Positions 9,801-18,944 of a stretch of DNA of 64,000 nucleotides are shown here, one piece after another. Below the pieces are notes generated by a model, which saw only the letters and a program-made list of their open reading frames with translations, was not told the origin of the DNA and did not search any database. The DNA comes from Actinomadura roseirufa (GTDB taxonomy: Bacteria; Actinomycetota; Actinomycetes; Streptosporangiales; Streptosporangiaceae), in the NCBI RefSeq assembly GCF_900659635.1, contig NZ_CAACVB010000001.1, positions 62,001 through 126,000 on the forward strand. Direction: 5' to 3'. The first letter of the stretch is position 1; every line of letters starts with the position of its first letter. Made by a program: the position numbers and the translations under genes.

Positions 9801-11464
9801 ACGCGCCGGGCGTGCGGCGCCTCGCCGTCTACGTCGTCACCACGGACGGCGCGGACGCCGACCCGGCCGAGCTGCGCTCCTTCCTCGCCGACCGGCTCCC
9901 CGCCCACATGGTGCCGACCGCGTACCTGACGCTGGCGAAGCTGCCGACGAACCGCAACGGCAAGCTCGACCGCACCGCGCTGCCCGTCCCGCCCGACCTG
10001 GCGGGCGGCGGCCGCGCACCGCGCGACCACCTCGAACGCGAGCTGTGCGCGCTGTTCGCCGCCGCGCTCGGGCTCGCCGACGTCGGCGTCGACGACGACT
10101 TCTTCGAGATGGGCGGGCACTCGCTGCTCATCACCCGGCTGGTGCCGCGCATCCGGCAGCGGCTCGGCGTCGAGATGCGGGCCGGCCTGATGTTCGAGCG
10201 CGCCACCGTCGCGCGGCTCGCGGAGGCGCTGCGCGACGGGTCGTCCGGCGACGCGCCGCCCGACCTCGCCGCCGAGGCCGTGCTGGACCCCGGCATCCGC
10301 GCCCCCGCCGGGACGGCGGCCCGCGGTCCCGTGCGCCGGATCCTGCTCACCGGGGCCACCGGCTTCCTCGGCGCGTTCCTCCTGCGGGAGCTTCTCGAAC
10401 GGACCGACGCGCAGGTGTGGTGTCACGTCCGGGCCCCCGGCGAGCGGGAGGCCCGCGACCGCGTCCACGACGCGCTGGCCCGCCACGGGTTGCGGCACTC
10501 CGCGCTGGACGACCGGATCGCCGTGCTGCCCGGCGACCTGGAACGGCCACTGCTCGGTGTCGGCGAGGCCACGTTCGACCGGCTCGCCGAGGACATCGAC
10601 CTCATCGTCCACAACGGCGCGATGGTGAACCACATCGCCCCCTACGCCCGGCTGCGGGCCGCGAACGTGCTCGGCACCCAGGACGTCCTGCGCCTCGCGG
10701 CGACGACCCGGGTGAAACCGGTCCACTACGTATCGACCTGCGACGTGGCCGTCAGCGCGCGGGCCAATCCCGCCCTGCTCTCGGAGGACCGGCTGGCCCC
10801 GGCCGGCGAGGTCCTGCCGAACGGCTACGTGGAGAGCAAGTGGGTGGCCGAACAGCTGGTCCGGGCCGCGCGGGAACGAGGCGTTCCCACCACGGTCCAC
10901 CGCCCGAGCCGGATCAGCGGCGACACCGCCACCGGCGCCGGCGCGACCGACGACGCCTTCTGGACGATGGTGCGCGCCTCGATCATGCTCGGCGCCGTGC
11001 CCGACACCCTCGACGGCGACACCGTCGACCTCGTGCCCGTCGACTATGTGGCCGCCGCGATCGTCCGGCTGGCGACGCGTCCCGGCGCACCCGCCGCCTA
11101 CCATCTGACCAGCCCGGAACCGCTGCGCGCCGGGACCGTCGTGGAACGGCTGAGACGGTTCGGCTACACCCTGGCCCCCATGCCGCCCGCCGCGTGGCGG
11201 CGCGCGCTCGCCGAGCACGCCGACGGCGAGGCCGGCACGCGGGCCGACGGCGACCCGCTCGCCGTCGCGGCCATGCTCGGCGAGGAGTCCGAGGCGCTGC
11301 CCGGCGGCTTCGCCTTCGCCCGCGACAACGAGCGGCGGGACCTGCGGGACACTCCGGTCCAGTGCCCGCCCATCGACGGCGAGCTCCTCGACCGGTACGT
11401 CCGCGCGTTCGTCGAGACGGGCTTCTTCCCGGCTCCCCGCGGTGGCGCGAGCGTGCCGCGATGA
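6860..11464 (+). CDS. Nonribosomal peptide synthetase, T-C-A-T-R (ScoA-type, reductive release)
   Basis: 1534 residues; ATG 6860 has GCGGAGG upstream. Domain order: an N-terminal carrier domain (LGLDSVRLL, Ser36), condensation (HHIALDG, residues 221-227), adenylation (about 546-1035; A3 [11 protein letters not shown] near 695; [17 protein letters not shown]), a second carrier (GGHSLL, Ser1088) and a thioester reductase from about 1159 ([13 protein letters not shown]1323-K1327 in GYVESKW). Read against the GrsA positions, the specificity residues are D-T-E-D-I-L-L-V-D-K. Three acidic side chains in the pocket suggest a basic amino acid such as Lys or Orn, as in known isonitrile lipopeptides. 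The R domain would release an aldehyde or alcohol. The extra N-terminal carrier is discussed in the findings. The stop overlaps the MFS start. Confidence 0.95.
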   Translation: MTLDTRSLRRDIGELLYLGPDEIEADADLFALGLDSVRLLSLLEQWREEGADVSLVELAERPTLAAWEGLLLAPSGGRASAGPAAASSGRLALTEAQLGIWTGQRLDPANPAYNTAEYADIAGPVDAEMFEAALRRAVRETEALNVRFAEDENGDPRMEPAEHHWTLHVADLSAESDPHAAALRWMHDDIARPVDLAAEPPFGQALFRLAPDRFLWYQRVHHIALDGFGLSLVARRVADVYTALASGSDPGEPGFGPLSAVVEEDAAYQASPEREQDRAHWLARSAGRTEPAALSGRFARPSATFLREIFDVDAGTAENLRAVARRCAATWPDVVIAACAAYIGRLTGAAEPVLGVPVMGRLGSASLRVPSMVLNIVALRQPVDPAAGLAALTGAVADRMRADRPHHRYRYEHLRQELGLSGERGALYGPAVNIMPFDYDLSFAGGRAEVRNVSAGPVEDVSINVYDRADGNGLRIALDANPACLDQAGLAAHGRRLRRFLATATAEPDRPIRDLDLLFEDERRALLGTWNDTARDLPPEPVTRVFERQAARTPQASALLCGDGASTAELSYAELNARANRLARYLIARGAGPERRVALLLPRSADLVVALLAVLKSGAAYVPLDPGLPAQRLDWMLGDVRPALVLTDEPGPADAANRVALADPAVRAAVEGEASHDVTDDDRSAPLRPAHPACLIYTSGSTGRPKGVVTEHRGVANLYLHHRAGMISEADGTRFRAALTAPLSFDTSWEGLLWMFAGHELHLVPDDVRRDAEAMVRFAGERRIDFLDITPSYAEELLACGLLDPDRPHRPSVIALGGEAAGPLLWTRLRDTAGVTAYNLYGPTEGTVDTLSCLLSDSATPIVGRPLGNTRAYVLDASLRPLPPGATGELYLAGVPLARGYHDRAALTAARFVADPYGPAGTRMYRTGDLARWRPDGTLDYLGRSDDQVQLRGFRIEYGEIEATLAQHPAVDRAAALVREDAPGVRRLAVYVVTTDGADADPAELRSFLADRLPAHMVPTAYLTLAKLPTNRNGKLDRTALPVPPDLAGGGRAPRDHLERELCALFAAALGLADVGVDDDFFEMGGHSLLITRLVPRIRQRLGVEMRAGLMFERATVARLAEALRDGSSGDAPPDLAAEAVLDPGIRAPAGTAARGPVRRILLTGATGFLGAFLLRELLERTDAQVWCHVRAPGEREARDRVHDALARHGLRHSALDDRIAVLPGDLERPLLGVGEATFDRLAEDIDLIVHNGAMVNHIAPYARLRAANVLGTQDVLRLAATTRVKPVHYVSTCDVAVSARANPALLSEDRLAPAGEVLPNGYVESKWVAEQLVRAARERGVPTTVHRPSRISGDTATGAGATDDAFWTMVRASIMLGAVPDTLDGDTVDLVPVDYVAAAIVRLATRPGAPAAYHLTSPEPLRAGTVVERLRRFGYTLAPMPPAAWRRALAEHADGEAGTRADGDPLAVAAMLGEESEALPGGFAFARDNERRDLRDTPVQCPPIDGELLDRYVRAFVETGFFPAPRGGASVPR

Positions 11465-12726
11465 CCGACGTCAGGAGCGACGGCTCGCCCGGCACCGCCA
11501 CCGGCGGCGCGTCCCCGGTCGGTCCGCTGCGCGCGTGGACGATCATCATCGCCCTCTCCGTCGGCTCCTTCCTGTTCGTCACCATCGAGACCCTGCCCAT
11601 CGGACTGCTGTCGGACCTCGCGTCGGACCTCTCGGTGTCCGACAGCGCGGTGGGACAGCTCGTCACGGTGTACGCGTTGTGCGTCATGCTCGCCGCCCTC
11701 CCGCTCACCGTGGCGTTCTCCCGGTTTCCGCGCCGGGCCCTGCTCGTCGGCGTGTTCGGGGTGTTCGTCGCCGCCACGGCGACGTCCGCGCTGGCCCGCG
11801 ACTACGCCGTCCTGCTCGCGGTCCGCGCCGTCATCGCGATGGCGCAGGCGCTCTTCTGGTCGGTGGCGGTGTCGCTGGCCGGGACGCTCGCGCCGCGCGG
11901 CCGCACCGGCAGGGCGATCGCGCTCGTCTACGCGGGCATCTCCTTCGCCCAGCTCCTCGGCGTCCCCGGCGGCGTCGCGCTCGGGCACTGGCTCGGCTGG
12001 CGGTGGGCGATGGGGACGCTGGCGCTGGCGGGGCTGCCCGTCCTGCTCGTGCTCGCGGCGGCCATGCCGTCCGTCCACGGGCACGCGCCGATCCGCGCGC
12101 GCGAGGTCGCCGCGCTGCTCGGCCGGCGGCGGGTGCGCGTCACCATGGCGGCCATCACCGTGGCCTTCACCGGAACCTATGTCGCGTTCACCTACATCAG
12201 CCCGCTGCTCCAGAGGGTCGGCCACGTCTCGGCGGGCATGATCTCGGTGTACATGCTGCTGTTCGGGGCGGCCGGCGTCGCGGGCAACGCGCTGGCCGGC
12301 GGGCTCGTGGACAGCAGACCGCGGACGACCGTGGTCGCCGCCATCGGCGGGATCTTCGCGGTCGTCGTGACGTTCGCGTCGCTGGGCGGCTGGACGCCGG
12401 TGACCGTCCTCGCCGTCGTGGCGTGGGGCCTGTGCGGATCGGCCCTGCCGACCGTGTTCACCGCTTGGGCGCTCCGCGTGGCGCCCGATGACCAGGAAAC
12501 GGCCATGTCGCTCCTGGTCATCGCGGTGAACTTCGGCCTCGGCGCCGGCGCGCTCCTCGGCGGCCGCCTCCTGGACGGCGTCGGCCCCCACGCCGTGGCC
12601 TGGGGCGCCGCCGTCCTGCTCGGCATGGCTCTGCCCACGGCCGTGTCCGCTTTGAGGACGACGACGGTTACGGCAAAGGAGGTCGCCCGCGCAAACCCGT
12701 CCGGGCACGATTCCCATCGTGCTTGA
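11461..12726 (+). CDS. MFS transporter (DHA1 drug/metabolite exporter type)
   Basis: 421 residues with about 12 hydrophobic segments starting at residue 27; no signal peptide. The pattern ([31 protein letters not shown] near the first loop, a motif-A-like basic loop [10 protein letters not shown], then [21 protein letters not shown]) is typical of AraJ/CmlR-like DHA1 proton-driven exporters. Its ATG overlaps the NRPS stop, so it is the last gene of the cluster and most likely exports the isonitrile product or confers self-resistance. If the compound is a copper-binding diisonitrile, the partner importer of the metal complex is not visible in this window. Confidence 0.9.
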   Translation: MTDVRSDGSPGTATGGASPVGPLRAWTIIIALSVGSFLFVTIETLPIGLLSDLASDLSVSDSAVGQLVTVYALCVMLAALPLTVAFSRFPRRALLVGVFGVFVAATATSALARDYAVLLAVRAVIAMAQALFWSVAVSLAGTLAPRGRTGRAIALVYAGISFAQLLGVPGGVALGHWLGWRWAMGTLALAGLPVLLVLAAAMPSVHGHAPIRAREVAALLGRRRVRVTMAAITVAFTGTYVAFTYISPLLQRVGHVSAGMISVYMLLFGAAGVAGNALAGGLVDSRPRTTVVAAIGGIFAVVVTFASLGGWTPVTVLAVVAWGLCGSALPTVFTAWALRVAPDDQETAMSLLVIAVNFGLGAGALLGGRLLDGVGPHAVAWGAAVLLGMALPTAVSALRTTTVTAKEVARANPSGHDSHRA

Positions 12727-12738
12727 GGACGGCGGCCA

Positions 12739-12879
12739 TCACGGGCACGGGCGGTACACGCCGACGGAAACGGAGCACGACGTCGTTCTGGGCGTGTGCT
12801 CCGCGGTGGACGACCACCACGGTCCACCCGATCGTCTGCGGGAGGCGTTGACCACATGGTCGAGTTCGATGGACGTCAT
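12739..12879 (-). CDS. Small ORF with very strong ribosome binding site, possibly frameshifted
   Basis: 46 residues (MTSIELDHVV...). AAGGAGGAGG (12885-12894) sits 5 bases before the ATG and directly after the stop of the ABC permease, so translation looks intended. From about 12845 another minus-strand frame becomes strongly GC3-biased and runs on to 12668 (QTIGWTVVVVHRGAHAQND...), overlapping the end of the MFS gene. This could mean a frameshift in a longer small gene. No family recognised. Confidence 0.35.
   Translation of the reverse strand: MTSIELDHVVNASRRRSGGPWWSSTAEHTPRTTSCSVSVGVYRPCP
12805..12828. terminator. Inverted repeat between convergent operons
   Basis: GGTGGAC (12805-12811) and GTCCACC (12822-12828) form a 7-bp stem with a 10-base loop between the end of the MFS gene (12726) and the end of the ABC permease (12895). 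Placement suggests a bidirectional terminator; there is no T-tract, and it overlaps the small ORF. Confidence 0.35.
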
Positions 12880-12894
12880 GGCGTCCTCCTCCTT

Positions 12895-13734
12895 TCACCC
12901 GTGCAGGGTGCTCGAGAAGCCCTTCATGACCGACCGCTGGGCGAACGCGAACAGCGCCAGCACCGGGGCCGCCGCGAGCAGCGCGGCGGCGAAGATCAGC
13001 GGCCATTCGGCCGTGAAGCGGCCGACGAACGAGTAGACGGCCACCGGAAGCGTGGCCTTGTCGGTGTCACCGGTGAACACGAGGGCGACGAAGAAGTCGT
13101 TCCACACGAACAGCCCGGTCAGCGTGGCGACGACCCCCGTGGCGGGTCGCATCAGCGGGAACACGATCTGGACGAAGACGCGGAGCGGCCGAGCGCCGTC
13201 CACCCGCGCGGCCTCCTCGTACGCCGTCGGCATGCCGCGGAAGTATCCGGTGTACAGGAAGACCGCCAACGGCATCTCCAGACCCAGGTAGACGAGGATC
13301 AGCCCGACGCGCGTGCCGGTGAGGCCCGCCTCCACCATGACGGCGTAGAGCGGGATCATCCCGATCTGGATCGGCATGATCAGCGCCAGCGTGAACAGCC
13401 CGAACACCACGGCGGACAGCCGCGACCCGCGCCGGGCCAGGACGTACCCGGCCGGCGCCGCGAGCACGACGAGCAGGAGCACGACGGCGCAGGTCGTCAG
13501 CACGCTGTTGAACAGGGCCTGCGAGAACGACTCGGTGCCGCCGCCCGCCTCGGTCCAGGCCCGCCGCATGTTGGAGAGCGTCGGCGCGGCCGGCGGCGCC
13601 AGCGTCGACCCCCCGGTCTCCGAGCGGTCCCGGAACGCCGTGGTGAGCACGAGATAGACGGGGGCGAGCATCGGCAGCGCGCCGATCCAGAGCCCGACCT
13701 CACGGAACGCCGTCCAGCGGCCGTACCCGTTCAT
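12895..13734 (-). CDS. Carbohydrate ABC transporter permease (MalG-like, CUT1)
   Basis: 279 residues from ATG 13734, which overlaps the stop of the other permease (ATGA). Six predicted membrane segments; the cytoplasmic EAA loop is EEAARVDGARPLRVFVQIVFPLMRPA, the binding site for an MsiK/MalK-type ATPase. Together with the neighbouring permease and lipoprotein it makes an importer for oligosaccharides or glycosides. No ATPase gene lies in this operon, as is common for actinobacterial CUT1 systems that share MsiK. The downstream position of GH78 in the same transcript suggests a rhamnose-containing substrate. Confidence 0.93.
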   Translation of the reverse strand: MNGYGRWTAFREVGLWIGALPMLAPVYLVLTTAFRDRSETGGSTLAPPAAPTLSNMRRAWTEAGGGTESFSQALFNSVLTTCAVVLLLVVLAAPAGYVLARRGSRLSAVVFGLFTLALIMPIQIGMIPLYAVMVEAGLTGTRVGLILVYLGLEMPLAVFLYTGYFRGMPTAYEEAARVDGARPLRVFVQIVFPLMRPATGVVATLTGLFVWNDFFVALVFTGDTDKATLPVAVYSFVGRFTAEWPLIFAAALLAAAPVLALFAFAQRSVMKGFSSTLHG

Positions 13735-14591
13735 GCGCGCCTCCCGCGCGGACCGCGGACCTGGACGAGCGCCGCCAGGCACACGCCGCCGACGAGCAGC
13801 AGCGCGACCGCCGCGCCGTAGCCGTACCGGCCGTTGACGAACGCCTGCTTGTACACGTAGGTGCCGAGGGTGTCCGTGCCTCCGGCCGGGCCGCCGCCGG
13901 TGAGGGCCATGACCTGGTCGAAGAGCATGAACGCCGAGATGGTGGACAGGGCGGTGCCGATGGCCAGGGCGGGCCGCAGGAGGGGCAGGGTGATGTCGCG
14001 GAACCGGCGCCACGCGCCCGCGCCGTCCACCTGCGCCGCCTCCAGCAGTTCGTCTTGGACGCTCTGCACTCCGGCGAGATAGATGAGCATGTGATAGCCG
14101 GAGAACTGCCAGATCATCACCATGACGATGGCCGTCAGCGCGGTGCCGCGCTGCCCCAGCCACGGCCGGACGAGCGAGTCGAGCCCGGCGTTCCCCAGGA
14201 CCTCGTTCAGGGGGCCGTCGACGTCGAGGATGAACTTCCAGATGTAGGCGACCACCAGCGGGCTCACCATCGCCGGGACGAGGAACAGGGCGCGGAGGAC
14301 ATGCCGGGTGCGCAGGGTGTTCGCCAGGCCCAGGGCGAGCCCGAGCCCGACGGCATTGACGCCGATCACGTACAGCGCGGCCAGGATGAGGGTCTGGACC
14401 ACGACGCCCGATCCCTCGCCGAAGAACTCGCCGAAGTTGGCGAGCCCCACCCAGCGGGGGGTCGTCAGCCCGTCCCAGTCGGTGAAGGCGGAGAGCGCCC
14501 CGAACAGGGACGGCCCGAGGACGCACAGCAGGGTCAGCGCGCCGGCCGGCACGACGAACGCCCACGGTGCCGATTGAGGATTCTTCGCCAT
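13731..14591 (-). CDS. Carbohydrate ABC transporter permease (MalF-like, CUT1)
   Basis: 286 residues. ATG 14591 has AGGAG upstream and gives a short cytoplasmic lead (MAKNPQSAPW) before the first membrane helix; a longer frame to 14723 overlaps the preceding lipoprotein gene and is rejected. Six membrane segments; the EAA loop is LEAAQVDGAGAWRRFRDITLPLLRPA. It heterodimerises with the MalG-like permease encoded immediately downstream. It follows the lipoprotein gene by 8 bases. Confidence 0.93.
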   Translation of the reverse strand: MAKNPQSAPWAFVVPAGALTLLCVLGPSLFGALSAFTDWDGLTTPRWVGLANFGEFFGEGSGVVVQTLILAALYVIGVNAVGLGLALGLANTLRTRHVLRALFLVPAMVSPLVVAYIWKFILDVDGPLNEVLGNAGLDSLVRPWLGQRGTALTAIVMVMIWQFSGYHMLIYLAGVQSVQDELLEAAQVDGAGAWRRFRDITLPLLRPALAIGTALSTISAFMLFDQVMALTGGGPAGGTDTLGTYVYKQAFVNGRYGYGAAVALLLVGGVCLAALVQVRGPRGRRA

Positions 14592-14599
14592 GCCGGCTC

Positions 14600-15850
14600 C
14601 TAGGGGGCCTTGCTCGACCAGGCCGAGTCCAGGGACCTCAGGACGTCGGCCGGAGCCGACCCGCCATTGAGGATCCTGACCATGCCGTTGTCGAACAGGG
14701 TGATCAGTTCGGGGTTCGGCCACTGCTGGTCCACGAGCGGGCTGGACTTGCCGGCGCTCAGGTACGGCTGCAGCGCCGCGGCGTAGCCGGGCACCCGTCG
14801 GGCGTCCGCGCCGTCCGGGATGGCGGGGACGGCGCCGTCGAGCGCGGCGTAACGGACGCGGTTGGCCGCGTAGTGGGCGATGAACCGCTGGGCGAGTGCG
14901 GGGGCGCCGGCCTTCGCCGGAACGACGAGGCCGCTGCTCGGACCGGCCGGGACGCGCACTCGCGCGGGATCGTCGTCACCGGGGAAGGCGAACATCGTCA
15001 GGTTCGCCTTGGGGGCGGCGGCCTGCCAGAGCGGCATGGTCACCGAGGGCGCGACGACCATCTCGGCCTTGCCCTCGGCGAGCGCACGCGCGGCCGCCTC
15101 CCGCGTCGTCCCGGCCGCTCCCGGGGAGAAGCAACGGGCGTTCTTCATCTGGACGAACCTCCGCACGGCCTCCCTCCAGCCGTTGGATCCGGCGAAGTCG
15201 ACCTGGTCCCGCAGCCGTTTCTCGCCGTAGTCGGGATCATCGGCGTAGACGGTGGACGCGGCGAGCGCGAACCCGAGGAGGTGCGGCATCTTCGAGTCCT
15301 CGTGCCCGGCCATCGCGAACGCGACCTTCCCGTTCGCCGCGGCGGCGCGGCACCGCGCGAGGACGTCGGAGAACGTCTTCGGCGCGGCCGTGCCCTCCTT
15401 CGCGACGACGCCGATCACCGTCGAGTCGAGCGGGAGGCCGTAGACCTTCGTGCCGTTCCCGACGACGGTGCGGTACTCCTTCGGGACGCCCGCGCTCCAG
15501 GACTCGCCGGTCAGGTCCCTGAGCAGGCCCTTGTCCTGCAGCGCGCGGGACGTGCCGGCCTCGCCGTAGCCGACGACCGTCATCGCGACGTCGGGGGCCC
15601 GGCCGGAGCCGAGCCGACGCCGAAGCGCCTGCAGATACTGGTCGAAGGGGGTCTTGCGCACCGTGACCGTGATTCCTGGGTTCGCCTTCCGGAACTCCCG
15701 GGCCGCGACGTCGATGGAACCGTCCCTGCGCCCGTCGTCCCAGGATGCGATGACGAGCCGGTCGCCGTGCCCGGATCCTCCGCCGCATCCGGTCGCCAGA
15801 AGGGGGGACAGTAATACGGCGCAGGCGAGAACCCCGCCTCGGTCATTCAT
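14600..15850 (-). CDS. Sugar ABC transporter substrate-binding lipoprotein (CUT1)
   Basis: 416 residues. Lipoprotein signal peptide with lipobox LLATGC (Cys about residue 22), followed by a flexible GGGSGHG linker and a family 1-type solute-binding fold (VIASWDDG, AAREFRKANPGITVTVRKTPFDQYLQ, RAPDVAMTVVGYGEAG). Anchored outside the membrane, it delivers substrate to the two permeases encoded downstream. The gene lies 33 bases after the alpha-L-rhamnosidase gene, so the likely cargo is rhamnose or a rhamnosyl oligosaccharide; the ligand is not readable from sequence. Confidence 0.93.
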   Translation of the reverse strand: MNDRGGVLACAVLLSPLLATGCGGGSGHGDRLVIASWDDGRRDGSIDVAAREFRKANPGITVTVRKTPFDQYLQALRRRLGSGRAPDVAMTVVGYGEAGTSRALQDKGLLRDLTGESWSAGVPKEYRTVVGNGTKVYGLPLDSTVIGVVAKEGTAAPKTFSDVLARCRAAAANGKVAFAMAGHEDSKMPHLLGFALAASTVYADDPDYGEKRLRDQVDFAGSNGWREAVRRFVQMKNARCFSPGAAGTTREAAARALAEGKAEMVVAPSVTMPLWQAAAPKANLTMFAFPGDDDPARVRVPAGPSSGLVVPAKAGAPALAQRFIAHYAANRVRYAALDGAVPAIPDGADARRVPGYAAALQPYLSAGKSSPLVDQQWPNPELITLFDNGMVRILNGGSAPADVLRSLDSAWSSKAP

Positions 15851-15883
15851 GAGAACCTTCTTCCTGGTCCGCCGGGGCCGGGC

Positions 15884-18772
15884 CTAGTCACGGCCCGTCA
15901 CCAGGGCGAACCGATGGGTGCCGCCGTCCACCGCGACGACGAGCCACTCTCCGTCGCGGCTGATCCCCCGAACGTCGAGCCCGGGCGGGCCCGGAACGCC
16001 GGGGGCGTCCCCGGAGCGCCAGAGGGGCCGGCCGTCCTTGGTCAGTTCCACCGCGTCCTCGGCCGGGAGCCAGATCTCCGCCTCGCTGGTGGAGGGCACC
16101 CGCACGACCAGACGCAGGTCGTCCTCACCGGTGCGCCAGTCGACGGCCGCCTCGCCGCGCGGCGTGCGCAGGGCGGCCCCGGCGTGCGTCAGCCGGTGCG
16201 TGAGCGAAGGCCGCACCCGGATGCGCCGCCATCCCGGGTCCGCCGGCGCGAGCCCGGCCACGTCGTTGAACAGGAACTTCTCGATCATGGCCATGAGCTT
16301 CATGTTCCGGCTGAAGGTCGGGTCGCCTCCCCAGGTCTCCCAGATCGTCGTCGCGCCCAGCTCGACCTGCTCGCCCCAGCTCGGATAGGTGGTCTTCGTC
16401 GCGATGCCGTACATGACGTCGGCCGCGCCGATGCCGGCCAGGACGTTCTGGAGCGCCGCCGTGCCCATCGTCCCGGTGCTCAGGTGGCCGCCGTCCGCCT
16501 CGATCCGCTCGATGAGCGCCCGCCCGACCCGGTCGCGGTGCTCACCGGGGACAAGGCCGAACCAGAGCGGCAGTGCCTGCGCGGTCTGCGAGCCGGTGGC
16601 GTAGCGGCCGGTCGCGGTGTCCAGGAACCGGTCGTTGAAGACGGCGCGGATCTCCTCCGCCAGCTCGCCGTAGTACCGGGCGTCGTCGTCCTCGCCGACG
16701 GCACCGGCGGCTCGGGCGACCATCGTGGTGACCGCGTGGAACCACGCCGTCGAGGTCAGCTCGATGGGCGTCCGCTTCGGGGTGACCGAGGACGTGCCGT
16801 CCGGCTGGGGCTCCATGTGGTCGCCGAGGCCTCCCGTGATCACGAGGTCCTTGGCGCGGGTTCGCAGAAATTCGAGACCTCGCCGCATTCCGGGGTAGTG
16901 CCGGCGCAGGATCGAGCGGTCGCCATAGAACTGGTAGAGGTTCCAGGCGATGCTCGGGTATGACGTCATGGCGAAGTCGGGAAGCGGCGCATACGGCCAG
17001 TAGATGACCGATGACCAGTCGTCGGGCAGTTCCTCGCGTGCCTTCTCCGCGTCCTCGAAGTCCGCTTCGTCGAGCGTCGCCCGCATGTCGACCCGGCCGC
17101 GCCACTGGAGCGGGCAGACGGTCGGGAAACGCCCGTCGGCGAGCTGGGTGTCGGCGAGGTCGTCCAGCCATTTGAGCCAGAAGGCGCGCGCCTCGAAGGT
17201 GTAGAGGTAGTCCTCGACCGACCAGCCGGGGTCGCCGACCCAGCCGACCCGCTCGGCGCGGTCGGCGGCGTCCTGAGGAAAGCCCTGGAAGCTGGCCCGG
17301 AACGTCCACAGCACGTTGCGGTGGATGCGGTTCAGCAGGTCGTCGGAGCAGCTGAACTGCCCCGCGGGCGCGAGGTCCGAGTGGACGACGCGGGCCCGCA
17401 CCTCGCGGACCTCGACCTCAGGACTGGAGGACGCGACCTCGACGTACCGGAAGCCGTGCAGGGTGAAAGAGGGTTCCCAGTCCTCCTCGCCGCCGCCGCG
17501 CAGCGTATAGACGTCGGTCTGCCGGGCGGCGAGCCACGAATGCATGGTGGCGCGGTCGTCCAGCCTCCCGTCCGCGTCGACCTCGCCCGCATGCCGCAAC
17601 CGGACCTGCGCGCCCGCCGGCCCGGCGACGCGGATCGCCGTCCAGCCGGACACGTGTTGACCGAAGTCCACGATCAGGCCGCCCTCGGCGGCCGTGGCGG
17701 TGGCCGTGGTCGTAGACGTGGCCGTGGACGTGATCGTGGTCGTGGCCACCGGCCGCAGCGTCTCGATCACCCGGGCGGGTTCGAGCAGCCCCGTCCGGAC
17801 CCGCCCCGCGGGAGGATCGACCACGGCCACCGGGCGCCACTCCCCCGCCGCGTGTCCGGCACGGTCCCAGCCGGGGATCTCGCGGCGTGCGTCGTACCTC
17901 TCACCGTGGACGTAGTCGTTGTAGGTGATGGGCCCGGCCGCGGCGCGCCATGCGCCGTCGCTGACGATCGTGACCGGCCGGCCGGAGTCGGTCTCGATCT
18001 CGATGCGCAGCAGGGCGGCGGGACGGTCGCCCCACGGCGTGCGCGGGAACGGGCCGGACACGACGTCGGGCTCCGCGCTGTACCAGCCGTGGCCGAGGAT
18101 CAGGCCGGCGGCGTTGTCCCCCGCCGTCACCAGGTCCGTCACGTCGTAGGTGGTGGACAGCACGCGCGGGTTCGGGATCCGCGCGGGCTCGCCCTCGCCG
18201 TCGCGCAGGTCGGGATCGTGGTCGTAGGTGCTGGTGGCGGGGTCGAGCACGCGGTCACCGACACGTTCGCCGTTGAGCCGCAGTTCGTAGTAGCCCAGCG
18301 CGGAGACGTGGGCGCGGGCTCGCGTGACCCGACCGGGCACGTGGAAGGCGGTGCGCAGCAGCGGTGACGATACGCCCGCGTCTCCGGCGATCCAGGCGGC
18401 CGTGCCCCAGTCGGCGATCTCCATCAGCCCCATCTCGAAGGTCGCCGGCGGAGTGAGGGGGCCCGGACGGCCGGCGCGGTCCCAGAGCCGGACGGTCCAC
18501 CAGCAGCGTTCGCGGGAACGCAGCGGCCGGCCCGCGTAGGCGATGCCGTTCACCTCGTCCCCCTCGCCCCGGCCGGAGTCCCACCGGTCCGCCGCCTCCG
18601 GCGTGAGGAGTTCGGGTGCGCTCGCGACCAGCACCTGGTAAGCGGTCTGCCGCTGCCCGCCCGGCCCGTCGGGCTCCCAGCCGAACACCGGCGCGGGCAC
18701 GTCCAGCCCGAGCGGGTCGTCCAGGTGCTGACAGCGCAGCCGTGCGGCGAGGAGTTCTCCGGTATCGGTCAT
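15884..18772 (-). CDS. Family GH78 alpha-L-rhamnosidase
   Basis: 962 residues, full family length. N-terminal beta-sandwich domains (LDVPAPVFGWEP, RQTAYQVLVAS, SALGYYELRLNGERVGDRVLDPATSTYD) are followed by an (alpha/alpha)6 barrel. The general acid is Glu507 in DRAERVGWVGDPGW and the probable base is Glu812 in TIWETWGGDPTFSRN, then a C-terminal beta domain (PGWRRIRVRPSL). There is no signal peptide, so it probably acts inside the cell on imported rhamnosides. A low-complexity Thr/Ala/Ser stretch around residues 340-362 is encoded by hexamer-like repeats. It sits in the leftward operon under the GntR regulator with a CUT1 importer. Substrate aglycone or linkage is unknown. Confidence 0.94.
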   Translation of the reverse strand: MTDTGELLAARLRCQHLDDPLGLDVPAPVFGWEPDGPGGQRQTAYQVLVASAPELLTPEAADRWDSGRGEGDEVNGIAYAGRPLRSRERCWWTVRLWDRAGRPGPLTPPATFEMGLMEIADWGTAAWIAGDAGVSSPLLRTAFHVPGRVTRARAHVSALGYYELRLNGERVGDRVLDPATSTYDHDPDLRDGEGEPARIPNPRVLSTTYDVTDLVTAGDNAAGLILGHGWYSAEPDVVSGPFPRTPWGDRPAALLRIEIETDSGRPVTIVSDGAWRAAAGPITYNDYVHGERYDARREIPGWDRAGHAAGEWRPVAVVDPPAGRVRTGLLEPARVIETLRPVATTTITSTATSTTTATATAAEGGLIVDFGQHVSGWTAIRVAGPAGAQVRLRHAGEVDADGRLDDRATMHSWLAARQTDVYTLRGGGEEDWEPSFTLHGFRYVEVASSSPEVEVREVRARVVHSDLAPAGQFSCSDDLLNRIHRNVLWTFRASFQGFPQDAADRAERVGWVGDPGWSVEDYLYTFEARAFWLKWLDDLADTQLADGRFPTVCPLQWRGRVDMRATLDEADFEDAEKAREELPDDWSSVIYWPYAPLPDFAMTSYPSIAWNLYQFYGDRSILRRHYPGMRRGLEFLRTRAKDLVITGGLGDHMEPQPDGTSSVTPKRTPIELTSTAWFHAVTTMVARAAGAVGEDDDARYYGELAEEIRAVFNDRFLDTATGRYATGSQTAQALPLWFGLVPGEHRDRVGRALIERIEADGGHLSTGTMGTAALQNVLAGIGAADVMYGIATKTTYPSWGEQVELGATTIWETWGGDPTFSRNMKLMAMIEKFLFNDVAGLAPADPGWRRIRVRPSLTHRLTHAGAALRTPRGEAAVDWRTGEDDLRLVVRVPSTSEAEIWLPAEDAVELTKDGRPLWRSGDAPGVPGPPGLDVRGISRDGEWLVVAVDGGTHRFALVTGRD
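17690..17751. repeat. Imperfect 6-bp tandem repeat inside the GH78 gene
   Basis: On the + strand the units read like GTGGCC / GTGGTC / GTAGAC / GTGGAC / GTGATC, repeated about ten times. On the coding (minus) strand they give an alternating Thr/Ala/Ser/Ile tract between two GH78 domains. It keeps the reading frame, so length changes would only shorten or lengthen a loop. Confidence 0.6.
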
Positions 18773-18812
18773 GTCTCTCCCAGATCGCGGACGGATTCGG
18801 ACGGGCGTGCGC

Positions 18813-18944
18813 TCAGTCCATGCGCGGGCGGCCGTTGACGTCGTCGGTGGCGCCCATCGTGAAAGCGGTCTCGGCCGAGGCGAGGGGCGCGGTCACGTGC
18901 GCGGCGCCCTCGCCCCCGGTGACCGCGGCGGTCCGGTTCGTCAT
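18813..18944 (-). CDS. Hypothetical 43-residue protein
   Basis: The ATG at 18944 overlaps the stop of the 2-hydroxyacid dehydrogenase (ATGA), and the frame ends 40 bases before the GH78 start, so it occupies the whole gap between two operon genes. The sequence begins MTNRTAAVTGGEGAAHV and ends NGRPRMD; codon third positions are GC-rich like real genes. No family recognised. It could be a small functional peptide, a translational linker or the remnant of a larger gene. Confidence 0.4.
   Translation of the reverse strand: MTNRTAAVTGGEGAAHVTAPLASAETAFTMGATDDVNGRPRMD

Noticed and set aside
3222-11218. Very long open frames on the minus strand opposite the isonitrile cluster (over 1100 and 1500 codons).
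   Set aside because: They mirror the high-GC codon bias of the real plus-strand genes; their translations are Arg/Gly/Val-rich without domains, and the plus strand encodes unmistakable NRPS and ligase motifs.
17690-17751. Repeat tract considered as a CRISPR or minisatellite array.
   Set aside because: Units are only 6 bp without spacers, and the reading frame of GH78 continues through it.
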